From: Streptomyces sp. SDr-06 | Lineage (GTDB): Bacteria; Actinomycetota; Actinomycetes; Streptomycetales; Streptomycetaceae | Length of the DNA stretch: 64,000 nt | Reading direction: 5' to 3' | NCBI RefSeq assembly: GCF_003324565.1 | Contig: NZ_QOLA01000012.1 | Coordinates: 1-64,000, forward strand | Shown: positions 24,167 to 32,011 of the stretch, piece after piece | Layout of the letters: the number at the start of each line of letters is the position of its first letter | Numbering within the stretch: the first letter of the stretch is position 1 | Position numbers and translations under genes: made by a program | The notes under the pieces: model-generated | Told to the model about the DNA's origin: nothing | Databases searched by the model: none | The model's input: the letters and a program-made list of their open reading frames with translations, nothing else

Positions 24167-24241
24167 CGCGCGCTCCTGGTGATCCCTCTCTGGAACTGGC
24201 CGGGCAGGGCCCCGTCGTGGTGGCGGGGCCCTGCCCAAAGG

Positions 24242-25522
24242 TCACTTGGTGTTGATGACCTTGTCGATCGCGGCGTCCGCGTCCTTCGCGGCGGCCTCGA
24301 CCGTCTTCTTCCCGGTGCCGATGGCCTGGAGCATGTCCTGGAGGGTCTTGGCCTTCTCGACCTGGCCCCAGCCCGGCGCCATCGGGACGAACCAGCTGGA
24401 CTCGGCCGCGGTGGCCGGCACGGCCGTCTTCGGGTCCGACTTCAGCGGTGCGAGGTCCGTCTTGTTGTTGGGCAGGTTGCCCTTGGCGACCAGGCCCTTC
24501 TGGCCCTGGGTGCCGGTGAACGCGTTGATCCACTCGGCGGCGAGGGGCTGCGCCTTGGACTTGACCGGGACCGCGAGGTCCGAGCCGCCGAGGAAGACCG
24601 GCATGGCCTTGCCGGACGGGGCCGGCATGACGAAGCTCTCGATCTTGTCGGCGAGCTTGCCCACCTTGTCGTTCTCCGGCAGGGCGGCGTTGGCGCCCTC
24701 CCAGGCCGGGCTGAAGACGAGGAAGGACTTGCCCTGGCCGTAGACGATCGGGCGGTCCGCCTCGTCCTTGGTCTTGTCGTTCTTCATGTACTTGTCGACG
24801 ACGTTCTTGAACTCGGTGAGGCCCTTGATGGACTCCGGCGAGGACAGGTTCGCCTTGAACTTGTCGCCGTCCTGCTTGGCGATGGAGCCGCCGGCGTCAT
24901 AGACGAAGGACATGGCCGCGTACCAGTCACGGGTGGGCTGGTACCAGGCGCTGAACTTGTCGCCCTGCTTGGCCTGCACCTTGTCCAGGTCGGCGGTCAG
25001 CTCTGCGTAGGTCTTCGGCGTCGCGGTGATGCCCGCGTCCGTGGCGATGTCCTTGCGCCAGGTCGCCGTGCGGCCACCGGCGTAGTAGGGGACGCCGTAG
25101 GTCTTGCCGTTGTACGTGACCGACTGCTTGAGCGCGTCGAGCCAGGCGGCGGAGTTGTCGAACTTCGAGGAGTCGATCTCCGCGAAGGCTCCCTTGACCG
25201 TGTAGGGCAGCATCTCGGAGTTGCCCATCTCCACGACGTCCGGCGCCTTGTCGGTGGCGAGGACGGCGTCGAGCTTGGCGTTCTTGTCCGGCCAGCCGTA
25301 GTACTCGTGATTGATCTTCAGGCCGGGGTGCTTGGCGACGATCGCGTCGTCGGCGGCCTTCACCAGCTCGGGCCAGTTCTTCTGCGCGTCGACCGTAAGC
25401 CAGACGGTGAGCTCCTTGGCGTCGCCCCCCGCGGCGCCGTCCTTCTTGTCACTGCCGCCGCAGGCCGCGGCGCCGATCATGATGCCCGCGACGCCGATCG
25501 CCGCGATGAGCTTGCGCTTCAC
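24242..25522 (-). CDS. dasA: Chitobiose-binding lipoprotein DasA
   Basis: Extracellular solute-binding lipoprotein (family 1) that captures N,N'-diacetylchitobiose for DasBC. GTG 25522 follows GAGGAGAG. The signal peptide KRKLIAAIGVAGIMIGAAACGG ends in a lipobox with Cys at about residue 20, followed by a Gly/Ser/Asp linker. The 426-residue mature-type sequence has LTVWLTVDAQKNWPELVKAAD and NHEYYGWPDKNAKLDAVLATDKAPDVVEMG, typical of this family. Expression is expected to be DasR-repressed through the sites at 25609-25648. It is the first gene of dasABCD and divergent from dasR. Confidence 0.95.
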   Translation of the reverse strand: MKRKLIAAIGVAGIMIGAAACGGSDKKDGAAGGDAKELTVWLTVDAQKNWPELVKAADDAIVAKHPGLKINHEYYGWPDKNAKLDAVLATDKAPDVVEMGNSEMLPYTVKGAFAEIDSSKFDNSAAWLDALKQSVTYNGKTYGVPYYAGGRTATWRKDIATDAGITATPKTYAELTADLDKVQAKQGDKFSAWYQPTRDWYAAMSFVYDAGGSIAKQDGDKFKANLSSPESIKGLTEFKNVVDKYMKNDKTKDEADRPIVYGQGKSFLVFSPAWEGANAALPENDKVGKLADKIESFVMPAPSGKAMPVFLGGSDLAVPVKSKAQPLAAEWINAFTGTQGQKGLVAKGNLPNNKTDLAPLKSDPKTAVPATAAESSWFVPMAPGWGQVEKAKTLQDMLQAIGTGKKTVEAAAKDADAAIDKVINTK

Positions 25523-25608
25523 GCCACTCTCCTCAGGGATGACTGACCCCCGCCCACCGCGATGACACATACGACGAGTACTGCCCGTGGGGCTGGGTTC
25601 TGGTCTTT

Positions 25609-25624
25609 AATGGTTTAGACCAGT
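25609..25624. promoter_or_regulatory. DasR operator (dre), dasA-proximal
   Basis: AATGGTTTAGACCAGT matches most of the dre consensus. It is embedded in CTTTAATGGTTTAGACCA, an 18-bp sequence repeated exactly at 25786-25803 upstream of dasR. Confidence 0.75.
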
Positions 25625-25632
25625 ACCGGGAG

Positions 25633-25659
25633 CTTGGCCTAGACCTATTGGGGTGTCAA
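25633..25659 (-). promoter_or_regulatory. dasA: dasA promoter with second dre site
   Basis: On the minus strand TTGACA (25659-25654) is followed by a palindrome reading CTTGGCCTAGACCTAT on the plus strand (25633-25648; 11 of 16 dre positions). Binding would cover the spacer and -10 region. The layout is copied upstream of the dioxygenase operon. Confidence 0.65.
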
Positions 25660-25789
25660 GAGTCGATAAGAACGCTGAGACCGTCCGTTATCGGACCGAC
25701 ACCTCGCCGTCCGAAACCCCCCGCGTCACCGCCCGGACGGGCCCGTTCCACGCGTCGGCGGCCTGCCGCGGACGCACCTCCTGGGCTTT

Positions 25790-25805
25790 AATGGTTTAGA
25801 CCAAC
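25790..25805. promoter_or_regulatory. DasR operator upstream of dasR
   Basis: AATGGTTTAGACCAAC matches 12 of 16 dre positions. A -10-like TATAAG follows at 25842-25847. DasR autoregulation is expected. Confidence 0.65.
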
Positions 25806-25984
25806 TTGCACACTCCCCCGCACGTCCGCCGCGCGGCGGTGTATAAGAAGGGCTTGTCGATCGCGTTACCGGACCGACACCCTGACGGAGGGCGACGACC
25901 CGTGACCGGTCCGTGCCACCATGTGAGCCGCGACAGACGGAGGAGCCGGTGACGGCAGCAGCGCAGCACTCGGGAAGGCAGACC

Positions 25985-26749
25985 ATGGCCGCCGACGGGA
26001 GCGGCAGCGAGACGGAGGCGGGCGCCGGCGCCCGCACCGCCCGCGTGCCCAAGTACTACCGCCTCAAGCGCCACCTGCTGGAGATGACGGAGACCCTTCC
26101 GCCCGGCACCCCGGTGCCGCCCGAGCGGACGCTCGCCGCCGAGTTCGACACCTCCCGCACCACCGTGCGCCAGGCCCTGCAGGAGCTGGTCGTCGAGGGC
26201 CGTCTGGAGCGCATCCAGGGCAAGGGCACGTTCGTCGCCAAGCCGAAGGTCTCCCAGCCGCTCCAACTCTCCTCGTACACCGAGGACATGCGGGCCCAGG
26301 GCCTGGAGCCGACCTCCCAGCTCCTCGACATCGGCTACGTCACCGCCGACGACACCCTGGCCGGGCTGCTCGACATCACCGCGGGCGGCCGGGTGCTGCG
26401 CATCGAGCGGCTCAGGCTCGCCAGCGGCGAGCCGATGGCGATCGAGACCACCCATCTGTCCGCCAAGCGCTTCCCCGCGCTGCGCCGCTCGCTGGTCAAG
26501 TACACCTCCCTCTACACCGCGCTCGCCGAGGTGTACGGGGTGCACCTGGCGGAGGCCGAGGAGACCATCGAGACCTCCCTCGCCACCCCGCGCGAGGCCG
26601 GGCTGCTCGGCACCGACGTGGGCCTGCCGATGCTGATGCTGTCGCGGCACTCGCTGGACGGCCGGGGCGAGCCGGTGGAGTGGGTGCGCTCGGTCTACCG
26701 GGGCGACCGGTACAAGTTCGTGGCCCGCCTCAAGCGCCCCGCCGACTGA
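25985..26749 (+). CDS. dasR: GntR/HutC-family global regulator DasR
   Basis: Master regulator of GlcNAc metabolism, chitinases, development and antibiotic production. It binds dre sites and is released by glucosamine-6-phosphate. The N-terminal winged helix contains PPERTLAAEFDTSRTTVRQALQEL and RIQGKGTFVAKP; the C-terminal UTRA effector domain runs from ~100 to 250. ATG 25985 gives 254 residues, the length I recall for S. coelicolor DasR. A GTG at 25949 with GGAGGAG upstream would add 12 residues. It is divergent from dasA across a 460-bp region with three dre sites, and a perfect hairpin follows. Confidence 0.95.
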   Translation: MAADGSGSETEAGAGARTARVPKYYRLKRHLLEMTETLPPGTPVPPERTLAAEFDTSRTTVRQALQELVVEGRLERIQGKGTFVAKPKVSQPLQLSSYTEDMRAQGLEPTSQLLDIGYVTADDTLAGLLDITAGGRVLRIERLRLASGEPMAIETTHLSAKRFPALRRSLVKYTSLYTALAEVYGVHLAEAEETIETSLATPREAGLLGTDVGLPMLMLSRHSLDGRGEPVEWVRSVYRGDRYKFVARLKRPAD

Positions 26750-26780
26750 GCACCCGCACCCCCCCTTCCCGTCACCACCC

Positions 26781-26809
26781 ACGGCCACGCCCGCACCGGG
26801 CGTGGCCGT
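26781..26809 (+). terminator. Terminator after dasR
   Basis: ACGGCCACGCCCG (26781-26793) is perfectly complementary to 26797-26809 around CAC. The rest of the gap to 27053 shows no gene and no recognised element. Confidence 0.8.
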
Positions 26810-27053
26810 CGCGCGTTGCGGGCTCCGGTCCAACTCCAGCGGAACTCCGGCACGTTGTGCCTGGCAGCAAGGTGCCCGCCGGGGCAGAACCCCTGCTGAG
26901 CCCGGCGATCATGGCGCCGGGCGGGGGCAGCGGGGGTGGCACCGTCCTGCCGGGCGGTTGTGGCCACCCGTTTTCCGGTGACACCCCCGGATGCCGTCCG
27001 CCAGTCTTGAGCTCGCCGAAGGACATCCCGCCCCTCAGGAAAAGGTGGTTCTC

Positions 27054-27224
27054 ATGCGTGCCAGGATCCGTTCGATCGCGGCTCTCCTCCTTCCGGTCGC
27101 GGCCTCGCTCGTATGCGTACTGGCCGCACCGGCCAACACCCCCGCGCAGGCTCATCAATTCGCCGACGCGGCGACCGGCCCCGTCCCGTCCGGAAACAGC
27201 GGCGACGGATTCTCCTGGGGCTGA
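27054..27224 (+). CDS. Small secreted peptide of unknown function
   Basis: A 56-residue ORF with AGGAAAAGG before the ATG. RARIRSIAALLLPVAASLVCVLAAP is a textbook Sec signal (Arg-rich start, 16-residue hydrophobic core, Ala-rich end), probably cleaved after NTPAQA. That leaves a mature peptide of roughly 25 residues, HQFADAATGPVP followed by SGNSGDGFSWG. I know no homologue. It leads the rightward sugar/lipid cluster and may be a secreted factor, a lipid-independent accessory peptide, or unrelated. Confidence 0.55.
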   Translation: MRARIRSIAALLLPVAASLVCVLAAPANTPAQAHQFADAATGPVPSGNSGDGFSWG

Positions 27225-27248
27225 CCCATCTATCTCGTCGGCATCTCG

Positions 27249-27509
27249 ATGACCGCTTCTCCCGGGGACCGTGCCGAACCCCCGACGAGAACGCAGGTGA
27301 TCGAAACGCTCCGGCGCATCGACGAGCCCCGTGGCCATGTGGAGCCGGCCCGTGCGCTGGTCCTCGGGCAGTCGATCCGGCTGGCCCTCTACCTCCAGAG
27401 TCCGGATGAGATCGAGGCCGTCGGCCGCGCCCTGGACATCTGCGGGCGGCTGCTCGCCGCGTCGCCCGAGTTCGCCCGCTTCCACATCACGGACTTCAGG
27501 CTCCTGTGA
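27249..27509 (+). CDS. Small hypothetical protein at the head of the sugar-lipid cluster
   Basis: An 86-residue, charged, largely helical protein. VIETLRRIDEPRGHVEPARALVLGQSIRLALYL and EIEAVGRALDICGRLLAASPEFARF look like two helical hairpins. It has no signal peptide and no recognised motif. It starts 24 bp after the secreted peptide and ends 44 bp before the first glycosyltransferase, in the same direction, so it is probably cotranscribed. The ribosome-binding site is weak. Codon third positions are GC-rich as in real genes here. Confidence 0.55.
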   Translation: MTASPGDRAEPPTRTQVIETLRRIDEPRGHVEPARALVLGQSIRLALYLQSPDEIEAVGRALDICGRLLAASPEFARFHITDFRLL

Positions 27510-27553
27510 TCTCGGCCTGACATTCCCAGCACCCCAGAAATCGAGGCATCGCC

Positions 27554-28573
27554 ATGCCCAGGGCCCGCCCGAGCGTGTCCGTCATCATCCCCAATTTCAA
27601 TTACGAGAAGACCCTGCGGGCCTGTCTGGAATCGGTGTTCGCCCAGACCTGCGCGCCCCTGGACGTCATTGTCGTGGACGACGCGAGCACCGACCGTTCC
27701 CGCGACATCGCCCGCGAATTCCCCTGCGTCCTCATCGCTGGCCCGCACAACCGGGGCGTGTCCGCGGCCCGCAACCTCGGCGCGGCCGCCGCCCGGGGCG
27801 AGGTCCTCTTCTTCCTCGACTCGGACACCGCGCTCGCCCCCGACGCCGTCGCGAACGCCGTCGACCAGCTCCTGGACGACCCCGGCCTCGGGTGCGTGCA
27901 CGGCGTCCTCGACCCCGAACCGCTCTTCGACGACGGGCCGATCGAGCGCTACCACGCCCTGCACGCCCACTTCTGGCGCCGCCGCGGCGCCGGTGAGGTG
28001 CGCACCGCGTTCTTCGCGCTCGGCGCCATCTGGAAGCGCGTCTTCGAGGAGACCGGCCCGTTCGACGAGAACCTGCGCGACTCCGAGGACGTCGAGTACA
28101 GCGGGCGGCTCGTGCGGAAGTACCGCATCCGCATGTCGGAGACCGTCACCGGTCGGCACGACGACGTCGACCGGCTCGTGCCCATGCTGCGGGAGCAGTA
28201 CCGGCGTTCGCAGCTCCTGGTCGCGGCCGTGGGACAGCTGCGGGAAGGCGGGCTCAGCGCCAACCGGCCGCTCGGCGTGCTCGCCGCCGCCCTGGTCCTG
28301 CCCACCCTGCCGCTCGGCCTCCTGTCACCGTGGCTGCTGCTCGTGCCCGCCCTGTGCGCGCTGCTGTTCGCCTGCGCGGACCCGGGGCTCAGCCGCTTCG
28401 TGCTGCGCACCAAGGGGCCCGGGTTCCTCCTGTGGTTCACCGGCGTCCACTTCGTGCTGCACCTCGCGCTGGTGCTCGGCGCGGCGCGCGGGGTCGTGCG
28501 CTGGTTCACCGAACCGGACTTCGGGCCCACCGTCCGCCGCCGCGCCCCCGTGCCCGCGACCGGCCGGAGGTGA
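27554..28573 (+). CDS. Family 2 glycosyltransferase with C-terminal membrane helices
   Basis: A 339-residue GT-A enzyme expected to transfer a sugar from a nucleotide- or lipid-linked donor at the membrane. SVIIPNFNYEKTLRACLESV opens the fold, VIVVDDASTDRS binds the nucleotide, and the metal motif is FFLDSDT; FDENLRDSEDVEYSGRL holds the catalytic base region. The last ~100 residues contain two or three hydrophobic segments (AAALVLPTLPLGLLSPWLLLV, GVHFVLHLALVLGAA). It is a paralogue of the glycosyltransferase at 33073, with the same layout. First enzyme gene of the cluster. Confidence 0.9.
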   Translation: MPRARPSVSVIIPNFNYEKTLRACLESVFAQTCAPLDVIVVDDASTDRSRDIAREFPCVLIAGPHNRGVSAARNLGAAAARGEVLFFLDSDTALAPDAVANAVDQLLDDPGLGCVHGVLDPEPLFDDGPIERYHALHAHFWRRRGAGEVRTAFFALGAIWKRVFEETGPFDENLRDSEDVEYSGRLVRKYRIRMSETVTGRHDDVDRLVPMLREQYRRSQLLVAAVGQLREGGLSANRPLGVLAAALVLPTLPLGLLSPWLLLVPALCALLFACADPGLSRFVLRTKGPGFLLWFTGVHFVLHLALVLGAARGVVRWFTEPDFGPTVRRRAPVPATGRR

Positions 28574-28647
28574 CGCACGGCCCCGCCCTGCGCCCCGCCG
28601 CCGCCCGGTGTTCCCCGCAACCCCCCGTCCGCACCTGGAGCCTGTCC

Positions 28648-29607
28648 ATGGCCACTCTCGGCCCCACGCTCGCCCAGCAGCCGGCCCGCACCCAGCAGGC
28701 CCGGCCCCCCAGCCTCCTCAGTGACCTCCTCTCCCTCGTCCGGCCCGGCCAGTGGTCGAAGAACCTGGTGGTGGTGCCGTTCGGACTGCTCGGCGCCGAG
28801 CGCCCGGCCGCGCGCCTGCTCGGCGGCGCGGCGGCGGCCGTCGTCGCCTTCACGCTGGCCTCCGCGCTCGTCTACCTGGTCAACGACATCAGCGACCGCG
28901 ACCGGGACCGCAGCCACCCGCAGAAACGCACCAGACCCATCGCCGCGGGCCGGGTCGGGGTGGGCGTCGCCGTCGCGTTCGCCGCGGTCCTCCTCGTCCT
29001 GCTCGGCGCCGCCGTGGCCGGCTGCACCCTGCTCGGCGTCACTCCGGTCGCCGCCTGGTGGCCGGTCGCCGCCTACCTCGGCCTCAACGCGGCGTACAGC
29101 AGGGGCCTGAAGCACGTACCGCTGCTCGACGTGTTCATCGTCGCGCTCGGCTTCGTCCTCCGGCTGGTTCAAGGCGCGCTCGCCGCCTCCTCGCCCGTGC
29201 CCGACTGGCTGGTGCTGTGCGTGTTCTCGCTGTGCCTGATGCTGATCCTCGGCAAGCGGCGCCACGAGATGAGCGTGGGCGGGGTGCTGCACCGCCCCGC
29301 GCTGCGCGGCTACACCGTCGGCTTCCTCGACCAACTCCTGGTGTTCGCAGCGGTGTTGACCGCCATCAGCTACGTCCTCCAGGTCCAGGGCAGCGCGGTG
29401 TTCGGCTCGCACGGCACCGCCGTCGCGATGCTCACGGCGCCGTTCGCGCTGTTCGGCCTCGCCCGCTACCTCCAGCTGCTCGTGGTCGACTCCGGCGGCG
29501 GCAACCCGTCCCGGGCCCTGTTCCGCGACCGCGTGACCGTGTCCAACGCGCTGCTGTGGTCCTGCCTGGTCGGCGGCTCCGCGCTGTTCGTCCACACCGC
29601 GTCATGA
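28648..29607 (+). CDS. UbiA-superfamily polyprenyl transferase, DPPR-synthase-like
   Basis: A 319-residue membrane enzyme with about nine helices. LVRPGQWSKNLVVVPFGLLG and LVYLVNDISDRDRDRSHPQKR, followed by TRPIAAGRV, supply the first Asp-rich metal/phosphate motif and match decaprenyl-phosphate 5-phosphoribosyltransferase (arabinan pathway). The second motif is around LGFVLRLVQGALA and LMLILGKRRHE. Such an enzyme joins a phosphosugar from PRPP to a polyprenyl phosphate. The ATG at 28648 starts a short polar tail before helix 1. Its stop overlaps the next start (ATGA). Here it suggests a lipid-linked pentose intermediate. Confidence 0.88.
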   Translation: MATLGPTLAQQPARTQQARPPSLLSDLLSLVRPGQWSKNLVVVPFGLLGAERPAARLLGGAAAAVVAFTLASALVYLVNDISDRDRDRSHPQKRTRPIAAGRVGVGVAVAFAAVLLVLLGAAVAGCTLLGVTPVAAWWPVAAYLGLNAAYSRGLKHVPLLDVFIVALGFVLRLVQGALAASSPVPDWLVLCVFSLCLMLILGKRRHEMSVGGVLHRPALRGYTVGFLDQLLVFAAVLTAISYVLQVQGSAVFGSHGTAVAMLTAPFALFGLARYLQLLVVDSGGGNPSRALFRDRVTVSNALLWSCLVGGSALFVHTAS

Positions 29608-30554
29608 CGGCCGCCGACCTCGCCCCCGCCGCCCCGCGGGGCCCGGCGCGCCGGGCCGTCCCCGTCCTGTTCCCGCTCGCCGTGGCGACCGGCATCGGCT
29701 TCGCCCTGCACGACCGGATCGGCGACCTGGCCGACCTGGTCGTACGCCCCGGCGCCGTCCCCTATCTGCTCGGCGCCCTCGCCGCCAACGCGGCCGCCGT
29801 GCTGCTCTCCATGGCGACCTGGCGCACCCTGCTCGCCGACCTCGGGCCGAAGGTGCCCGGCGCGGTCGCGACCCGGATCTTCTTCACCTCCTTCCTCAGC
29901 AAGTACCTGCCGGGAGCGGTGTGGGGGGTGCTCGCCCAGGTGCGGATGGGCCGCGCGGTGGGCGTGCCCGGGCCGGTGGTGGTCGCCGTGTTCCTGCTCA
30001 ACCTGATGGTGGCCGTGCTCACCGGGCTCACCATCGGCCCCGTCGCCGCGCCCTGGACGCTGGGCGGCGACGCCTGGTGGCTGCTGCTCCCGGTCGCCGT
30101 CACGCTGGCCTGCGCCGCCCGGCCCGCGATGATCAACTCCCTTGCGGCGCTGGGTGCCCGGCTCGCCCGCCGCCCCGCGCCCACCGCCACCGCGAGCGAC
30201 ACCGGGATGCGGCGGGCGATGGCCTCGGCCACCGCGTCCTGGGCGGTGTCCGGACTGCATCTGTGGGCGCTCGCGGTGATGCTCGGCGCCCCGGCGGCCA
30301 AGGCGCTCCCTGTGTGTGTGGGCGGCTTCGCGCTGGCCACCGCCGCCGCCAGCCTGGTGGTCGTGCTGCCCGACGGCTGGGGGGCCCGCGAGGCCGTCCT
30401 GATGCTCGCGCTCTCGGCGGTGCTGCCCTGGCAGGCCGCCGCGGCCGCGGCCGTCGCCAGCCGGGTCGTCTGCACCGTGAGCGAAGTCCTGGTCGGCGGG
30501 GCCGCGCTGCTCCTCACCAGGACCTCCGGCCGACCCGCCCCCGCAACCTCCTGA
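29604..30554 (+). CDS. Flippase-like integral membrane protein (UPF0104/AglD-LPG synthase TM family)
   Basis: A 316-residue protein with about eight membrane helices. TRIFFTSFLSKYLPGAVWGVLAQVRMGR is the signature loop of the lysylphosphatidylglycerol-synthase-TM/YbhN family, and LVVVLPDGWGAREAVLMLAL matches its later conserved segment (usually PGGLGxxE). Members move or modify lipid-linked compounds, but few are characterised. The ATG at 29604 overlaps the UbiA stop by 4 bp, implying coupled translation. In this cluster it could translocate the lipid-linked sugar. Confidence 0.82.
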   Translation: MTAADLAPAAPRGPARRAVPVLFPLAVATGIGFALHDRIGDLADLVVRPGAVPYLLGALAANAAAVLLSMATWRTLLADLGPKVPGAVATRIFFTSFLSKYLPGAVWGVLAQVRMGRAVGVPGPVVVAVFLLNLMVAVLTGLTIGPVAAPWTLGGDAWWLLLPVAVTLACAARPAMINSLAALGARLARRPAPTATASDTGMRRAMASATASWAVSGLHLWALAVMLGAPAAKALPVCVGGFALATAAASLVVVLPDGWGAREAVLMLALSAVLPWQAAAAAAVASRVVCTVSEVLVGGAALLLTRTSGRPAPATS

Positions 30555-30580
30555 CCGTACGCCCGACGAAGAGGGATCCC

Positions 30581-32011
30581 ATGCCCCAGCTGTACTCGGT
30601 CGACGACTGCGAGTCGCTGACCACCAAGCAGGTCCACGGTCTGTACAAGGACCACGTCAACCGCAGCCAGGTCTCGCTCATGACCTCCTTCGGCTTCGGC
30701 CAGGAGCTGGTCGAGCGGGCCGAGGGCGCCTACATCCACCAGCGCGACGGCCGCCGCGTCCTGGACTTCACCGGCGGGGTCGGGGTGCTCAACCACGGGC
30801 ACAACCACCCCCGCATCCTGGCCGCCCGGCAGCGCTTCCAGGCCGAGCACCGGATGGAGGTCCACAAGACGTACTTCTCGCCCTACATCGCCGCCCTCGG
30901 CCACAACCTGGCCCAGCTCCTGCCCGGCGACCTCACCATGTCGTTCTTCCCCAACTCCGGTGCGGAGGCGGTCGAAGGCGCGGTCAAGCTGGCGTACAAG
31001 TACCACGGCGGCCGGCGCTCGCGGGTGCTGCGGGCCGACATCAGCTTCCACGGCAAGCTGCTCGGCTCGGGCAGTCTGACCGGGCAGAACCAGTCCACCT
31101 TCCAGTTCCCGGGCATCCCCGGCGTCGGTGTCTTCCCGTACGGCGACCTGGCGGCCGTCGAGGCGGAGGTGGCCAAGTCCCGTACGGCGAAGGGCGATTC
31201 GGACGTCTACTGCATCCTGATCGAGCCGCTGAGCGCCTCCACCATGAACGTCTGCTCGGAGGAGTTCCTGCGCGGCCTGCGGGAGCTGTGCACCCGCGAG
31301 GACATCGTGCTGCTCTTCGACGAGATCTACACGGGCTGGGGCAAGACCGGCAGCCTCTTCTACTTCATGCGGTACGAGGGCCTGGTCCCCGACATCCTCA
31401 CCACCTCCAAGTCGTTCGGCGGCGGCAAGTCCTCCATCTCGGCGTTCATCGCCCGCGAGCCGGTGTTCCGCAAGGCGTACGACAACCTCACCGACGCCCT
31501 GCTCCAGTCGACCAGCACCACCTACTACGGCTTCGGCGAGGAGGCGATCACCGCCATCGAGGCGGTCAACATCGCGGTGGAGGACGACTATCCGGCCCGG
31601 GCCCGCGCCATCGAGCGCATCCTGGGGCCGGGCCTGGAGCGGATCGCCAAGGAGCACCCGGACGTGGTGTCCGAGGTGCGCGGCGCGGGCGCGCTGCACG
31701 GGGTGTTCCTGCACAAGGGGCCCAAGGTCCTGGAGCTGGCGACCAAGCTGGTGCCGGGCGCGATGACCAAGGACCCGCGCTTCCGCACCAAGCTGATCAC
31801 CTCGTCGGTGGTCAACGCGCTCTACCGCGACCACGGCATCTACGCCTACTACACGCTCAACGGCGACAACCCGCTGATGGCGGCCCCCTCGCTGATCACC
31901 GAGGACCACGAGGTCGAGTACTTCCTGGAGTCCCTGGACGCCACCCTCGCGCAGGGCCTGCCGCGTCTGCTCACCCGTTTCGTCAAGGAGAAGGTGTCGT
32001 CGCTGTGGTAG
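30581..32011 (+). CDS. Class III aminotransferase
   Basis: A 476-residue fold-type I PLP enzyme. FTGGVGVLNHGHNHPRIL and PNSGAEAVEGAVKLAYKYHGG are the small-molecule and PLP-phosphate motifs, LLFDEIYTGWGKTG contains the PLP-pyridine Asp, and TTSKSFGGGKSSISAF has the Schiff-base Lys in the expected place. It is longer at the C-terminus than 4-aminobutyrate-type enzymes and differs from EctB. The substrate is unknown; within this cluster a keto sugar or a keto acid is plausible. GAGGG precedes the ATG. It overlaps the next gene by 7 bp. Confidence 0.88.
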   Translation: MPQLYSVDDCESLTTKQVHGLYKDHVNRSQVSLMTSFGFGQELVERAEGAYIHQRDGRRVLDFTGGVGVLNHGHNHPRILAARQRFQAEHRMEVHKTYFSPYIAALGHNLAQLLPGDLTMSFFPNSGAEAVEGAVKLAYKYHGGRRSRVLRADISFHGKLLGSGSLTGQNQSTFQFPGIPGVGVFPYGDLAAVEAEVAKSRTAKGDSDVYCILIEPLSASTMNVCSEEFLRGLRELCTREDIVLLFDEIYTGWGKTGSLFYFMRYEGLVPDILTTSKSFGGGKSSISAFIAREPVFRKAYDNLTDALLQSTSTTYYGFGEEAITAIEAVNIAVEDDYPARARAIERILGPGLERIAKEHPDVVSEVRGAGALHGVFLHKGPKVLELATKLVPGAMTKDPRFRTKLITSSVVNALYRDHGIYAYYTLNGDNPLMAAPSLITEDHEVEYFLESLDATLAQGLPRLLTRFVKEKVSSLW

